From contig NZ_FNZQ01000001.1 of assembly GCF_900109285.1 (NCBI RefSeq), forward strand, positions 835,001 to 899,000: a stretch of DNA of 64,000 nt. Reading direction: 5' to 3'. The DNA comes from Jannaschia helgolandensis. GTDB lineage: Bacteria; Pseudomonadota; Alphaproteobacteria; Rhodobacterales; Rhodobacteraceae. Positions 8,065-16,923 of the stretch are shown here, piece after piece. Position 1 is the first letter of the stretch, and every line of letters starts with the position of its first letter. Position numbers and translations under genes: made by a program. Below the pieces are notes generated by a model. The model did no database searches. It was not told the DNA's origin and was given only the letters and a program-made list of their open reading frames with translations.

Positions 8065-10170
8065 ATGGCAACGATCATCCTGTTTGCTCCGCTTCTGGGT
8101 GCGCTGATCTGCGGATTTGGCTGGAAATTCATTGGCGAGAAGGCCGCGCTCATCACGTCGACCGGTCTGCTGTTCCTCGCCGCGTTGCTGTCTTGGATCG
8201 TGTTCCTGGCGTATGACGGCCAGACCGATATCATCCAGTTGTTCCGCTGGATCGAGAGCGGCAGCCTTCTGACCGACTGGTCGATCCGCCTGGACCGTCT
8301 GACGACGATCATGCTGATCGTGGTGACGACCGTTTCATCGCTCGTCCATCTGTATTCCTTCGGTTACATGGACAACGATCCGCAGTGGCGCGAGGGCGAG
8401 GTCTATAAACCCCGCTTCTTTGCCTATCTGTCATTCTTCACCTTCGCGATGCTGGCGCTGGTGACATCGGACAACCTCTTGCAGATGTTCTTCGGCTGGG
8501 AAGGCGTGGGCGTCGCGTCCTATCTTCTGATCGGGTTCTACTGGCGCAAACCGTCGGCCAGCGCTGCCGCCATGAAGGCGTTCATCGTCAATCGCGTCGG
8601 CGATTTCGGCTTCGCGCTCGGCATTTTCGGCCTGTTCTTCATGACCGACAGCATTAACTTCTCGGACGTGTTTGCTGCCACGCCGGACCTGGCGGAAACG
8701 ACGATCCGCTTCCTCTGGACCGACTGGAATGCGGCGAACCTGCTGGCGTTCCTGCTGTTCGTCGGCGCAATGGGAAAATCGGCGCAGCTTGGCCTGCACA
8801 CATGGCTGCCTGACGCGATGGAAGGCCCGACCCCGGTCTCGGCGCTGATCCATGCCGCGACGATGGTGACGGCGGGTGTATTCCTTGTCGCCCGCATGTC
8901 GCCGCTGATGGAATATGCACCGGAAACCATGGCCTTTGTAGTCGTCATCGGCGCGGCAACCGCCTTTGTGGGGGCCACCATCGGTCTGGTGCAGAACGAT
9001 ATCAAGCGCGTCATTGCCTATTCCACCATGTCGCAGCTGGGTTACATGTTCGTCGCCGCCGGTCTGGGGGCCTATTCGGTGGCCATGTTCCATCTGCTGA
9101 CGCATGCCTTTTTCAAGGCACTTCTGTTCCTTGGCGCGGGGTCGGTTATCAACGCGATGCACCATGAACAGGACATGCGAAATTATGGCGGCCTGCGAAA
9201 GAAGATCCCCTATACCTTCTGGTCGATGATGATCGGTACACTGGCCATCACCGGCGTCGGCATTCCGCTTCTGTATGTCGGTTTTCCGGTCGGGTTCGCC
9301 GGGTTCGTCTCCAAGGATGCAATCATCGAGGTGGCATACGTGGGCAACGCCGGGGCCTTCTGGGCACTGGTCATCGCGGCGGCATTCACCAGCTTCTACA
9401 GCTGGCGCCTGATGTTCATGACGTTCTACGGCGCGCCGCGCGGTGACAGGCATACCCACGAACATGCGCACGAAAGCCCGGCCACCATGACCATACCGCT
9501 GGGCGTGCTCGCCGTTGGCTCGGTCCTGGCCGGAATGGCGTTCTACGGTCCGTTTTTCGGCGGCCAGGAAAAGATCGACAAGTTCTTCGGCATCCCCAAA
9601 GGCGAGGTGCGTGCCGAGGCCCCGGTTCAGGACGAACAGACTTCCGTGATCACTGCGGACGAAGAGGGCGAGACACCGGAAGAGGGCGAGGCGCTGATCG
9701 AACGCGCGCCACAGACACCCGGCGAAGGCGCGATCTTCATCGGTCCGGAAAACGATGTCATCGAACAGGCGCACGAAGTGCCTGTCTGGGTCAGGTTGTC
9801 GCCCTTTATCGCGATGCTGCTGGGTTTCGCTGTGGCGTGGCTGGCCTATATTCGACAGCCCTCGCTGCCCCGAAAATGGGCAGACACGCTGGACCCGTTG
9901 TACCGGTTGCTGCTCAACAAGTGGTATTTCGATGAAATCTACGACGCGATCTTCGTCCGTCCCGCCAAGCGCCTCGGTACATTCCTGTGGAAGCGTGGCG
10001 ACGGCACTGTCATCGACGGCTCTATCAACGGCATCGCCATGGGCATCGTCCCCTTTGCGACCAAGTGGCTGAACCGGGCGCAGTCGGGATACATCTTCAC
10101 CTACGCGTTCGCGATGGTCATCGGGATCGTGATCCTGATTACCTGGACAACCATCGCGTTCGGAAATTGA
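8065..10170 (+). CDS. nuoL: NADH-quinone oxidoreductase subunit L
   Basis: The distal proton-pumping antiporter-like subunit of complex I, 701 residues. The core shows [34 protein letters not shown] and [17 protein letters not shown], the proton_antipo_M signatures with conserved Lys, His and Glu. A hydrophilic, acid-rich insertion (about residues 505-575, with [12 protein letters not shown]) sits before the last part, which holds the lateral helix and final membrane helix; such insertions are usual in alphaproteobacteria. The gene lies between nuoK and nuoM. Confidence 0.97.
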   Translation: MATIILFAPLLGALICGFGWKFIGEKAALITSTGLLFLAALLSWIVFLAYDGQTDIIQLFRWIESGSLLTDWSIRLDRLTTIMLIVVTTVSSLVHLYSFGYMDNDPQWREGEVYKPRFFAYLSFFTFAMLALVTSDNLLQMFFGWEGVGVASYLLIGFYWRKPSASAAAMKAFIVNRVGDFGFALGIFGLFFMTDSINFSDVFAATPDLAETTIRFLWTDWNAANLLAFLLFVGAMGKSAQLGLHTWLPDAMEGPTPVSALIHAATMVTAGVFLVARMSPLMEYAPETMAFVVVIGAATAFVGATIGLVQNDIKRVIAYSTMSQLGYMFVAAGLGAYSVAMFHLLTHAFFKALLFLGAGSVINAMHHEQDMRNYGGLRKKIPYTFWSMMIGTLAITGVGIPLLYVGFPVGFAGFVSKDAIIEVAYVGNAGAFWALVIAAAFTSFYSWRLMFMTFYGAPRGDRHTHEHAHESPATMTIPLGVLAVGSVLAGMAFYGPFFGGQEKIDKFFGIPKGEVRAEAPVQDEQTSVITADEEGETPEEGEALIERAPQTPGEGAIFIGPENDVIEQAHEVPVWVRLSPFIAMLLGFAVAWLAYIRQPSLPRKWADTLDPLYRLLLNKWYFDEIYDAIFVRPAKRLGTFLWKRGDGTVIDGSINGIAMGIVPFATKWLNRAQSGYIFTYAFAMVIGIVILITWTTIAFGN

Positions 10171-10187
10171 GAGCAGGGAACTGAGAC

Positions 10188-11735
10188 ATGGACAACCTGC
10201 TTTCGATCGTCACCTTCACACCCATGGTCGCCGCCGCGATTCTGGCGCTGTTTTTGCGGGGCGACGATGCCGCGGCCCAACGCAATGCCAAGTGGCTGGC
10301 GCTGGGGGCGACGGGGTTCACATTCCTCGTGTCGATTTTCGTGCTGGTCGGGTTCGATGCCTCGAATACCGACTTCCAGTTCGTCGAAGAACGGACCTGG
10401 ATCTTCGGCCTGCAATACAAGATGGGCGTCGATGGCATTTCCGTGCTGTTCATCATGCTGACGACTTTTCTGATGCCCTTGGTGATCGCGTCCTGCTGGA
10501 ACGTCGAGACCCGCGTGAAAGACTATATGGTCGCGCTTCTGGTGCTGGAGGCGCTGATGCTGGGCGTGTTCAGTGCTCTGGACCTGATCCTGTTCTATCT
10601 GTTCTTCGAGGCCGGTCTGATCCCGATGTTCCTGATTATCGGCATCTGGGGCGGGGCAAGCCGCATCTATGCGTCGTTCAAGTTCTTCCTCTATACGCTG
10701 CTGGGATCCGTGCTAATGCTGGTGGCGATGATCGTGATGTATCGCGATGCGGGCACGACCGATATCCCGACGCTTCTGAACCATCAGTTCAGCTATTCTG
10801 CGATCAAGGTGCTGGGTTTCAATGTCGTCGGCGGCCTCCAGACCATGCTCTGGCTGGCGTTTTTCGCGTCCTTCGCCGTCAAGATTCCGATGTGGCCGGT
10901 CCACACATGGCTACCGGATGCGCACGTTCAGGCCCCCACGGCCGGATCGGTCGTGCTTGCGGCAATCCTGCTCAAGATGGGGGGCTACGGCTTCCTTAGG
11001 TTCAGTTTGCCGATGTTCCCGGTGGGGTCCGACGTGATGGGGCCATTGGTGCTCTGGTTGTCGGCCATCGCCATTGTCTACACCTCGCTGGTCGCGATGA
11101 TGCAGCAGGACATGAAAAAGCTGATCGCCTATTCGTCCGTCGCGCACATGGGGTTCGTCACCATGGGCATCTTTGCCGCGAATCAACAAGGCATCGACGG
11201 CGCGATCTTCCAGATGATCAGCCATGGTTTCATCTCGAGCGCGCTGTTCCTGTCAGTCGGCGTCATCTATGACCGGATGCACACCCGCGACATCGATGCC
11301 TATGGCGGTCTGGTGAACCGGATGCCCGTTTACGCGCTGATCTTCATGTTGTTCACGATGGCGAATGTCGGCCTTCCCGGAACGTCAGGGTTCGTGGGAG
11401 AGTTCCTGACACTGGTTGGCGTGTTCCAGGTCAACATCGGGGTTGCCGTGGTCGCCACGACCGGCGTGATCCTGTCAGCCGGCTATGCGCTCTGGCTTTA
11501 TCGTCGGGTTGTGTTCGGCGACCTGATCAAGGAAAGCCTGAGGACCATCGGCGACATGACCGGACGAGAGAAGGCGATCTTCGCACCCTTGGTCTTCGCC
11601 ACGATCCTTCTGGGGGTTTATCCGAGCCTCATCACCGACATTATCGGGCCGTCCGTGGCCAATCTTGTCGAGAATTATGACGTCGCCACTACCGATCTCG
11701 TGCTGACGCGCGATGTCGCAGTGTCCGACAACTGA
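10188..11735 (+). CDS. nuoM: NADH-quinone oxidoreductase subunit M
   Basis: An antiporter-like proton-pumping subunit of complex I, 515 residues with about 14 helices. Recognisable segments are [24 protein letters not shown] (helix-5 glutamate), [24 protein letters not shown] and [17 protein letters not shown]. The start ATG at 10188 lies 17 bases after the nuoL stop. The C-terminal tail is short and hydrophilic. Confidence 0.97.
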   Translation: MDNLLSIVTFTPMVAAAILALFLRGDDAAAQRNAKWLALGATGFTFLVSIFVLVGFDASNTDFQFVEERTWIFGLQYKMGVDGISVLFIMLTTFLMPLVIASCWNVETRVKDYMVALLVLEALMLGVFSALDLILFYLFFEAGLIPMFLIIGIWGGASRIYASFKFFLYTLLGSVLMLVAMIVMYRDAGTTDIPTLLNHQFSYSAIKVLGFNVVGGLQTMLWLAFFASFAVKIPMWPVHTWLPDAHVQAPTAGSVVLAAILLKMGGYGFLRFSLPMFPVGSDVMGPLVLWLSAIAIVYTSLVAMMQQDMKKLIAYSSVAHMGFVTMGIFAANQQGIDGAIFQMISHGFISSALFLSVGVIYDRMHTRDIDAYGGLVNRMPVYALIFMLFTMANVGLPGTSGFVGEFLTLVGVFQVNIGVAVVATTGVILSAGYALWLYRRVVFGDLIKESLRTIGDMTGREKAIFAPLVFATILLGVYPSLITDIIGPSVANLVENYDVATTDLVLTRDVAVSDN

Positions 11736-11744
11736 GAGGTCGCC

Positions 11745-13175
11745 ATGAGCGCTGATCTGAACACCATCCTGCCCGAGATCATCCTGGCCATCTATGCCAT
11801 GGGCGCATTGATCGTGGCGGTCTATACCGGCAAGGATGCGCTGGCCCGTCCGCTGATCTGGCTGACCGCTGCGGTTCTGGCCGTTGTGGCTCTTTGGGTC
11901 GCCCTGTCGTCGGGCAGCACCCATGCCTTCAACGGCATGATCGTCAAGGACGCTTTCGCCCGGTTCGCGCAGGTCACGATCCTTTTGTCGGCTGCGGTCG
12001 TTCTGGTGATCGGTCAGGATTACATGGCCCGAACCAAGATGCTCAAATTCGAATATCCGCTGCTGATCGTCCTGGCGGTGATCGGCATGATGGTCATGGT
12101 CTCGTCGGGCAACCTTCTGACAATCTACATGGGGCTGGAGCTTCAGTCCTTGGCGCTCTACGTCGTGGCCTCGATGCGGCGCGACAACCTGAAGTCGACC
12201 GAAGCGGGCCTCAAATATTTCGTCCTTGGCGCTCTGTCGTCTGGTCTGCTGCTCTACGGCATTTCGCTGACCTACGGCTATGCCGGAACGCTGGACTTCG
12301 CAGGCGTGATCGAAGTCGCGCGGGGCGAAGCACCGTTGGGCCTGCTGTTCGGCCTCGTATTCATGATCTCTGGCATGGCGTTCAAGGTCTCGGCCGCCCC
12401 GTTCCACATGTGGACGCCTGACGTCTACGAAGGTTCTCCCACGCCGGTCACCGCGTTCTTCGCCACCGCTCCCAAGATGGCCGCGATGGGCATGTTTGCC
12501 CGCGTCGTCTTCGACGCTTTCGGTGGTGTGCTGAACGACTGGCAACAGATCGTCGCGCTTCTGTCTGTGTTATCCATGTTCTGGGGGGCCATCGCCGCGA
12601 TCGGGCAGCGCGATATCAAACGACTGATGGCGTATTCGTCGATCGCCCATATGGGCTATGCGCTCATGGGTCTGGCTGCCGGGACCGCCGCAGGTGTCAG
12701 CGGCATGCTGCTCTACATGGCGATCTATGTGGTGATGAATATCGGCACCTTCGCCTTCATCCTGTCGATGCAGCGGGATGGGCGCGACGTGACCGATATC
12801 GCCTCGCTCCAGTTGTTGTCCAAGACGCGCCCCGGCGCGTCGCTGGCCCTGCTGATCCTGATGTTCAGCCTTGCCGGCATTCCGCCGACGCTGGGGTTTT
12901 TCGCCAAATACGGTGTGTTGCTGGCGGCAGTCGAAGCGGACCTGGTCTGGCTGGCGGTGCTGGGCGTCGTCGCATCGGTGATCGGCGCATTCTACTATCT
13001 GCGGATCGTGTTCTACATCTACTTCGGCGAGGCGGACGAGCCCTTCGCCCCCGATGTGCCGATGGTCCAGATGGTCGCGCTGGTGGCCGCTGCCGTTCTG
13101 ATGCTGGCGCTTCTGCCCGAACTTCTGGGGCTTGAACCCCTGGCCGCCATCGCCGCCGAATCGCTGGTCAGGTAA
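11745..13175 (+). CDS. nuoN: NADH-quinone oxidoreductase subunit N
   Basis: The third antiporter-like subunit of complex I, 476 residues. Landmarks are the helix-5 glutamate segment [40 protein letters not shown] and [20 protein letters not shown]. It ends with TAA at 13173-13175 and birA begins on the very next base, so transcription continues into the cofactor and RNase genes. This is the last complex I gene. Confidence 0.97.
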   Translation: MSADLNTILPEIILAIYAMGALIVAVYTGKDALARPLIWLTAAVLAVVALWVALSSGSTHAFNGMIVKDAFARFAQVTILLSAAVVLVIGQDYMARTKMLKFEYPLLIVLAVIGMMVMVSSGNLLTIYMGLELQSLALYVVASMRRDNLKSTEAGLKYFVLGALSSGLLLYGISLTYGYAGTLDFAGVIEVARGEAPLGLLFGLVFMISGMAFKVSAAPFHMWTPDVYEGSPTPVTAFFATAPKMAAMGMFARVVFDAFGGVLNDWQQIVALLSVLSMFWGAIAAIGQRDIKRLMAYSSIAHMGYALMGLAAGTAAGVSGMLLYMAIYVVMNIGTFAFILSMQRDGRDVTDIASLQLLSKTRPGASLALLILMFSLAGIPPTLGFFAKYGVLLAAVEADLVWLAVLGVVASVIGAFYYLRIVFYIYFGEADEPFAPDVPMVQMVALVAAAVLMLALLPELLGLEPLAAIAAESLVR

Positions 13176-13916
13176 GTGACGTCAGGCCCCTGGCCCCCGG
13201 GGGTTGACCGCGTCGTTCTGGCGGATGTCGACAGCACATCTGCCGAAGCCACGCGCCGCGCGCCGACCGTACCGACCTGGGTCATGGCGCATCGTCAGAC
13301 CGCCGCGCGCGGTCGCCGGGGCCGGGCCTGGTCCATGCCCGAGGGCAATTTCGCCGCCTCTTTTGCTTGGTGCCCCGGCGTTGGCCCGGCGTCCATGGGG
13401 CTGCGCAGCTTTACCGCCTCGCTGGCCCTGCACGACGTCTTGCGCGGTTTCGGGGTCGAGGGGCTGTCGCTCAAGTGGCCAAACGACGTTCTGCTGAACG
13501 ATGGCAAGCTGGCGGGCATCTTGCTGGAAAACCCCACCCCCGGCCTTCTGGTGCTGGGCATCGGTATCAACCTGATCGCAACCCCGGACCCGGCCACACT
13601 GGAAGCCGGCGCCGTGCCGCCGGTCTGCTTGCTGGCAGCAACCGGCCTTCGGGTCGAGCCGCAAACGATGCTGGACGCACTGGCCCCGGCCTTCGCCGCG
13701 CGCGAGGCGCAGCTCAGCACATGGGGCTTTGCGCCGATCCGCACCGAATGGATGAAATACGCCGCCCGCCAGGGCCAGCAGATCACCGTCAAACTGCCGG
13801 GTGACACGATCACCGGCACCTTCACCGACGTGGACGACGACGGCCATCTGGTGTTGAAGACGCCGAATGGCCAGCGCCGGATCACGGCGGGCGACATTTT
13901 CTTCGGAGGGGGCTGA
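13176..13916 (+). CDS. birA: biotin--[acetyl-CoA-carboxylase] ligase
   Basis: Transfers biotin, via biotinyl-AMP, to the carrier protein of acetyl-CoA carboxylase. The 246-residue form has no N-terminal helix-turn-helix, so it is a mono-functional ligase and not a repressor. The biotin/ATP loop appears as ARGRRGRAW (about 47-55), followed by KWPNDVLLNDGKLAGILLE. The C-terminal SH3-like domain ends TAGDIFFGGG. The start is GTG at 13176, directly after the nuoN stop. A birA homologue downstream of the complex I genes is, as I recall, also present in Paracoccus denitrificans. Confidence 0.92.
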   Translation: MTSGPWPPGVDRVVLADVDSTSAEATRRAPTVPTWVMAHRQTAARGRRGRAWSMPEGNFAASFAWCPGVGPASMGLRSFTASLALHDVLRGFGVEGLSLKWPNDVLLNDGKLAGILLENPTPGLLVLGIGINLIATPDPATLEAGAVPPVCLLAATGLRVEPQTMLDALAPAFAAREAQLSTWGFAPIRTEWMKYAARQGQQITVKLPGDTITGTFTDVDDDGHLVLKTPNGQRRITAGDIFFGGG

Positions 13917-13917
13917 G

Positions 13918-14691
13918 ATGCTTCTGACAATCGACTGCGGCAACACCAACACGGCCTTCGCCATCTGGGACGGCAGCATCTTCGTAGCAAACTGGCGTTG
14001 TGCGACGCAGCATCAGCGGACGGCGGATGAATATTATACGTGGCTTCGCACGTTGATGAACCTGAACAACATCGACGTGGCGATCACCGATGTCATCATT
14101 TCGTCGACCGTGCCGCGTGTCGTCTTTAACCTGCGCGTCCTGTGTGACCGCTACTTCAGCACCCGCCCCTACGTCGTCGGCAAACCTGAAACCAAACTTC
14201 CCGTTGGCGTCCGCGTCGATGCGGGAACGCAGGTCGGGCCGGACCGTCTGGTCAATACCGTGGCGGGGTTCGGTCGCCACGGCGGCGACCTGATCATCGT
14301 CGATTTCGGCACCGCCACCACCTTCGACGTGGCCGATACCGACGGCGCCTATATCGGTGGCGTCATCGCGCCCGGCGTTAACCTGTCGCTGGAGGCGCTG
14401 CACATGGCCGCTGCCGCGCTGCCGCATGTGGACATTACCCAGCCACAGCGCGTAGTGGGCACCAACACCGTCGCCTGCATGCAATCGGGCGTCTTCTGGG
14501 GCTATGTCGGCCTCATCAAGGAAATTACCGCAAGAATCAGGGCTGAGCGCGATCGCCCGATGAAAGTCATCGCGACCGGGGGGCTTGCGCCCTTATTTCA
14601 GCAAGCGGAAGACCTCTTCGACACTTACGAAGACGATTTGACGATGCACGGCCTGACCGTCATCCACAGCTACAACAAGGAAAATCCATGA
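13918..14691 (+). CDS. coaX: type III pantothenate kinase
   Basis: First committed step of coenzyme A synthesis: phosphorylation of pantothenate. The 257-residue protein has the ASKHA-fold motifs of CoaX: DCGNTNT at the N-terminus (phosphate loop), GPDRLVN at the pantothenate site and DFGTATTFD at the second phosphate loop. The frame extends upstream to 13867, but ATG at 13918, two bases after the birA stop, gives the standard N-terminus. Its stop overlaps the ribonuclease J start (ATGA at 14688-14691). Confidence 0.95.
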   Translation: MLLTIDCGNTNTAFAIWDGSIFVANWRCATQHQRTADEYYTWLRTLMNLNNIDVAITDVIISSTVPRVVFNLRVLCDRYFSTRPYVVGKPETKLPVGVRVDAGTQVGPDRLVNTVAGFGRHGGDLIIVDFGTATTFDVADTDGAYIGGVIAPGVNLSLEALHMAAAALPHVDITQPQRVVGTNTVACMQSGVFWGYVGLIKEITARIRAERDRPMKVIATGGLAPLFQQAEDLFDTYEDDLTMHGLTVIHSYNKENP

Positions 14692-16364
14692 GCGGCAGAG
14701 ACCGTCTTATCTACCTGCCCCTCGGCGGGGCAGGCGAAATCGGCATGAACGCCTATGTCTATGGCTACGGGAAACCGGGCAAAGAACGTCTGATCCTCGT
14801 CGATATCGGAATCGCTTTCCCGGATATGGCCAGCACCCCCGGCGTGGACATCATTCTGGCCGACATAAGCTGGCTGTCCGAGCGTCTGGACCAACTGGAA
14901 GCGGTGTTTATCACCCACGGTCACGAAGATCACGTCGGCGGGATCGGCCACCTGTATCCACAGCTTCAGAAACCGGTTCATGCCCGCAAGTTCACGGCGA
15001 ACCTTGCGCGCCGCAAATTGCAGGAAAAAGGACAGGACCCCTCTGTCGTCGAAACCGCCGCGCCTTACCCCGCGATGATCGAGGCCGGGCCGTTCAAGGT
15101 CGGCTTCCTGCCGGTGTCGCACTCGATTCCGGAATCGAACGCGCTGGTCATCGACACACCCGGCGGGCGCATCATCCACACCGGCGATTTCAAGATCGAC
15201 CGAACCCCCGTCGTCGGGGAGCCGTTCGACGATGCGCTCTGGGCCGAGGCTGCGAAGCCCGGCATCCGCGCGCTGGTCTGCGATTCCACCAACGTGTTTT
15301 CCAAGCATCCCGGCCGGTCCGAGGCCGAGGTGGCCCCGAACCTGAAACCCCTCGTGGCCGCCGCCAAGGGCATGTTCGTCGCGACGACGTTTGCGTCCAA
15401 CGTCGCCCGTCTGCAATCGCTGGCCATCGCGGGTGAAGCTGCCGGTCGGTCGATCTGCCTGATGGGCCGGGCCATGCGCCGCATGACCGAAGCCGCGCGC
15501 GAAGAGGGCATCCTGACGGATTTCCCCAAGACGATTTCGCCCGAGGATGCGGCAAACGTGCCGCGCGAAAGCCTGATGCTGATCGTAACCGGGTCGCAGG
15601 GCGAGCGCCGGGCCGCGTCCGCGCAACTGTCGCGTGGCAAGTACTTCGGGATGGAATTGAAGGAAGGCGACACCTTCCTGTTCAGTTCCAAGACCATTCC
15701 GGGGAACGAAAAAGAAGTTGCCCACATCATGAACAATCTGTCCGAAATGGGCGTTGACGTGGTGACGGACGACGACGGATTGTATCACGTCTCGGGTCAC
15801 GCCAACCGCCCGGATCTGGAAACGGTCCACGCGATCACAGATCCGCAGATCGTCATCCCGATGCACGGGGAACACCGTCACCTGCGCGAGCATGCCAAGG
15901 TTGCCGATGCCCTGGGACGGGTTGGAGTCGTCGTCCCCAATGGCACCATGCTGGAGCTTTCTGGCAACGCACCCAAAGTCGTCGATCACGTCGAAATCGG
16001 GCGTGTCTATCTGGATGGCTCGGCTCTTGTGGGCCAGTTCGATGGCGTGGTCCGGGACCGGATCCGCATGGCGCTGAACGGCCATGTGGTGGTCGCCGTA
16101 ATGGTCGATGACGACAACCAGATTCTCGAAGACACCTGGGTCGACATTCGTGGCCTGCCCGAAGTGGTCCGCGGCTCTGCTCCTCTGGCTGAAATGATGG
16201 AGGAACATCTTGCCGGCAAACTGGCCCGTGTCGACACCCGGACGGCGGGCGACGACGAGAAGCTGGAAGACCTGATCGTCAAAGGCATCCGCAAGGTCGC
16301 ACAGGACGAGATCGGCAAACGGCCAGAAGTCACGGTGCTGATCACCCGGCTCGCGGCGGAGTAA
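14688..16364 (+). CDS. rnj: ribonuclease J
   Basis: A metallo-beta-lactamase/beta-CASP ribonuclease with endo- and 5'-3' exonuclease activity in mRNA decay and rRNA maturation, 558 residues. Zinc-binding motif: FITHGHEDHVGGIGHL (about 78-93). The beta-CASP portion includes VTGSQGERRAA and MHGEHRHLREH (about 386-396). The C-terminal domain is present and of normal length. It is the last gene of the nuo-birA-coaX run and overlaps coaX by four bases. Confidence 0.94.
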   Translation: MSGRDRLIYLPLGGAGEIGMNAYVYGYGKPGKERLILVDIGIAFPDMASTPGVDIILADISWLSERLDQLEAVFITHGHEDHVGGIGHLYPQLQKPVHARKFTANLARRKLQEKGQDPSVVETAAPYPAMIEAGPFKVGFLPVSHSIPESNALVIDTPGGRIIHTGDFKIDRTPVVGEPFDDALWAEAAKPGIRALVCDSTNVFSKHPGRSEAEVAPNLKPLVAAAKGMFVATTFASNVARLQSLAIAGEAAGRSICLMGRAMRRMTEAAREEGILTDFPKTISPEDAANVPRESLMLIVTGSQGERRAASAQLSRGKYFGMELKEGDTFLFSSKTIPGNEKEVAHIMNNLSEMGVDVVTDDDGLYHVSGHANRPDLETVHAITDPQIVIPMHGEHRHLREHAKVADALGRVGVVVPNGTMLELSGNAPKVVDHVEIGRVYLDGSALVGQFDGVVRDRIRMALNGHVVVAVMVDDDNQILEDTWVDIRGLPEVVRGSAPLAEMMEEHLAGKLARVDTRTAGDDEKLEDLIVKGIRKVAQDEIGKRPEVTVLITRLAAE

Positions 16365-16403
16365 TGTCCCCGCGCGTCGTCAGTTGACACGAAAGGTTCA
16401 GCC

Positions 16404-16910
16404 ATGATCCGCAATGCCCTGCCGACCGGTCTTGCCTTGTTCTGTTTCCTTGCCGGACCCGTGCTGGCGGAGGAGGATCGCTACATCGGCGTCTTCGTCG
16501 GGTCGCAGCACATCGGCAGCGACGAATACAATGACTTCAATCCGGGCCTGACCTACGGGCGACGCTGGAGCTATGGGACCGGCGGCACCGAAGTCCACGT
16601 CGAAGGCGGCGTCTTCTACAACAGCTACCGCGAAGTCTCGCCCATCGTCGTCGCTGGCGTATCGACCCGCGTGGCCCGGATCGGACCGGGCGACCTGCGG
16701 CTCGGGGCGAGCGTCGGAATGGCCTATTACAAGGAGCTGTCGGAAGTTCTCGAAGCCAAATACGACTTCCCGAGTGTCGGTGGGTTCCTTCCGGTCGCTG
16801 CGGTCACCGGGGCCTACCGCATCCGCAACCTCGAATACCGCCTGAGCGTTCTGCCTTATGGCGATGACGTGGATGGCGTGGTGAACTTTTCTTTCGCGGT
16901 CTCGTTCTGA
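16404..16910 (+). CDS. exported beta-strand-rich protein, probably outer membrane
   Basis: A 168-residue protein with a signal peptide ending around GPVLAEE. The rest is rich in alternating aromatic/hydrophobic strands separated by Gly/Asp turns (YIGVFVGSQHIGSDEY, GLTYGRRWSYG, FSFAVSF) and ends in phenylalanine, the usual C-terminal residue of outer-membrane beta-barrels. It could be an eight-stranded barrel. I do not recognise a named family. It stands alone 40 bases after ribonuclease J, and formate dehydrogenase converges on it from the other strand. Confidence 0.6.
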   Translation: MIRNALPTGLALFCFLAGPVLAEEDRYIGVFVGSQHIGSDEYNDFNPGLTYGRRWSYGTGGTEVHVEGGVFYNSYREVSPIVVAGVSTRVARIGPGDLRLGASVGMAYYKELSEVLEAKYDFPSVGGFLPVAAVTGAYRIRNLEYRLSVLPYGDDVDGVVNFSFAVSF

Positions 16911-16923
16911 CGCACTGACGGGG

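Noticed and set aside
8431-9774. A 447-codon minus-strand frame inside nuoL, and similar long antisense frames in nuoG, nuoM and nuoN.
   Set aside because: Codon-position bias of the real genes produces them; compositions are His/Arg-rich and unlike proteins.
14670-16208. A 512-codon minus-strand frame opposite ribonuclease J.
   Set aside because: Another antisense shadow with no recognisable motif; the plus frame has all ribonuclease J signatures.
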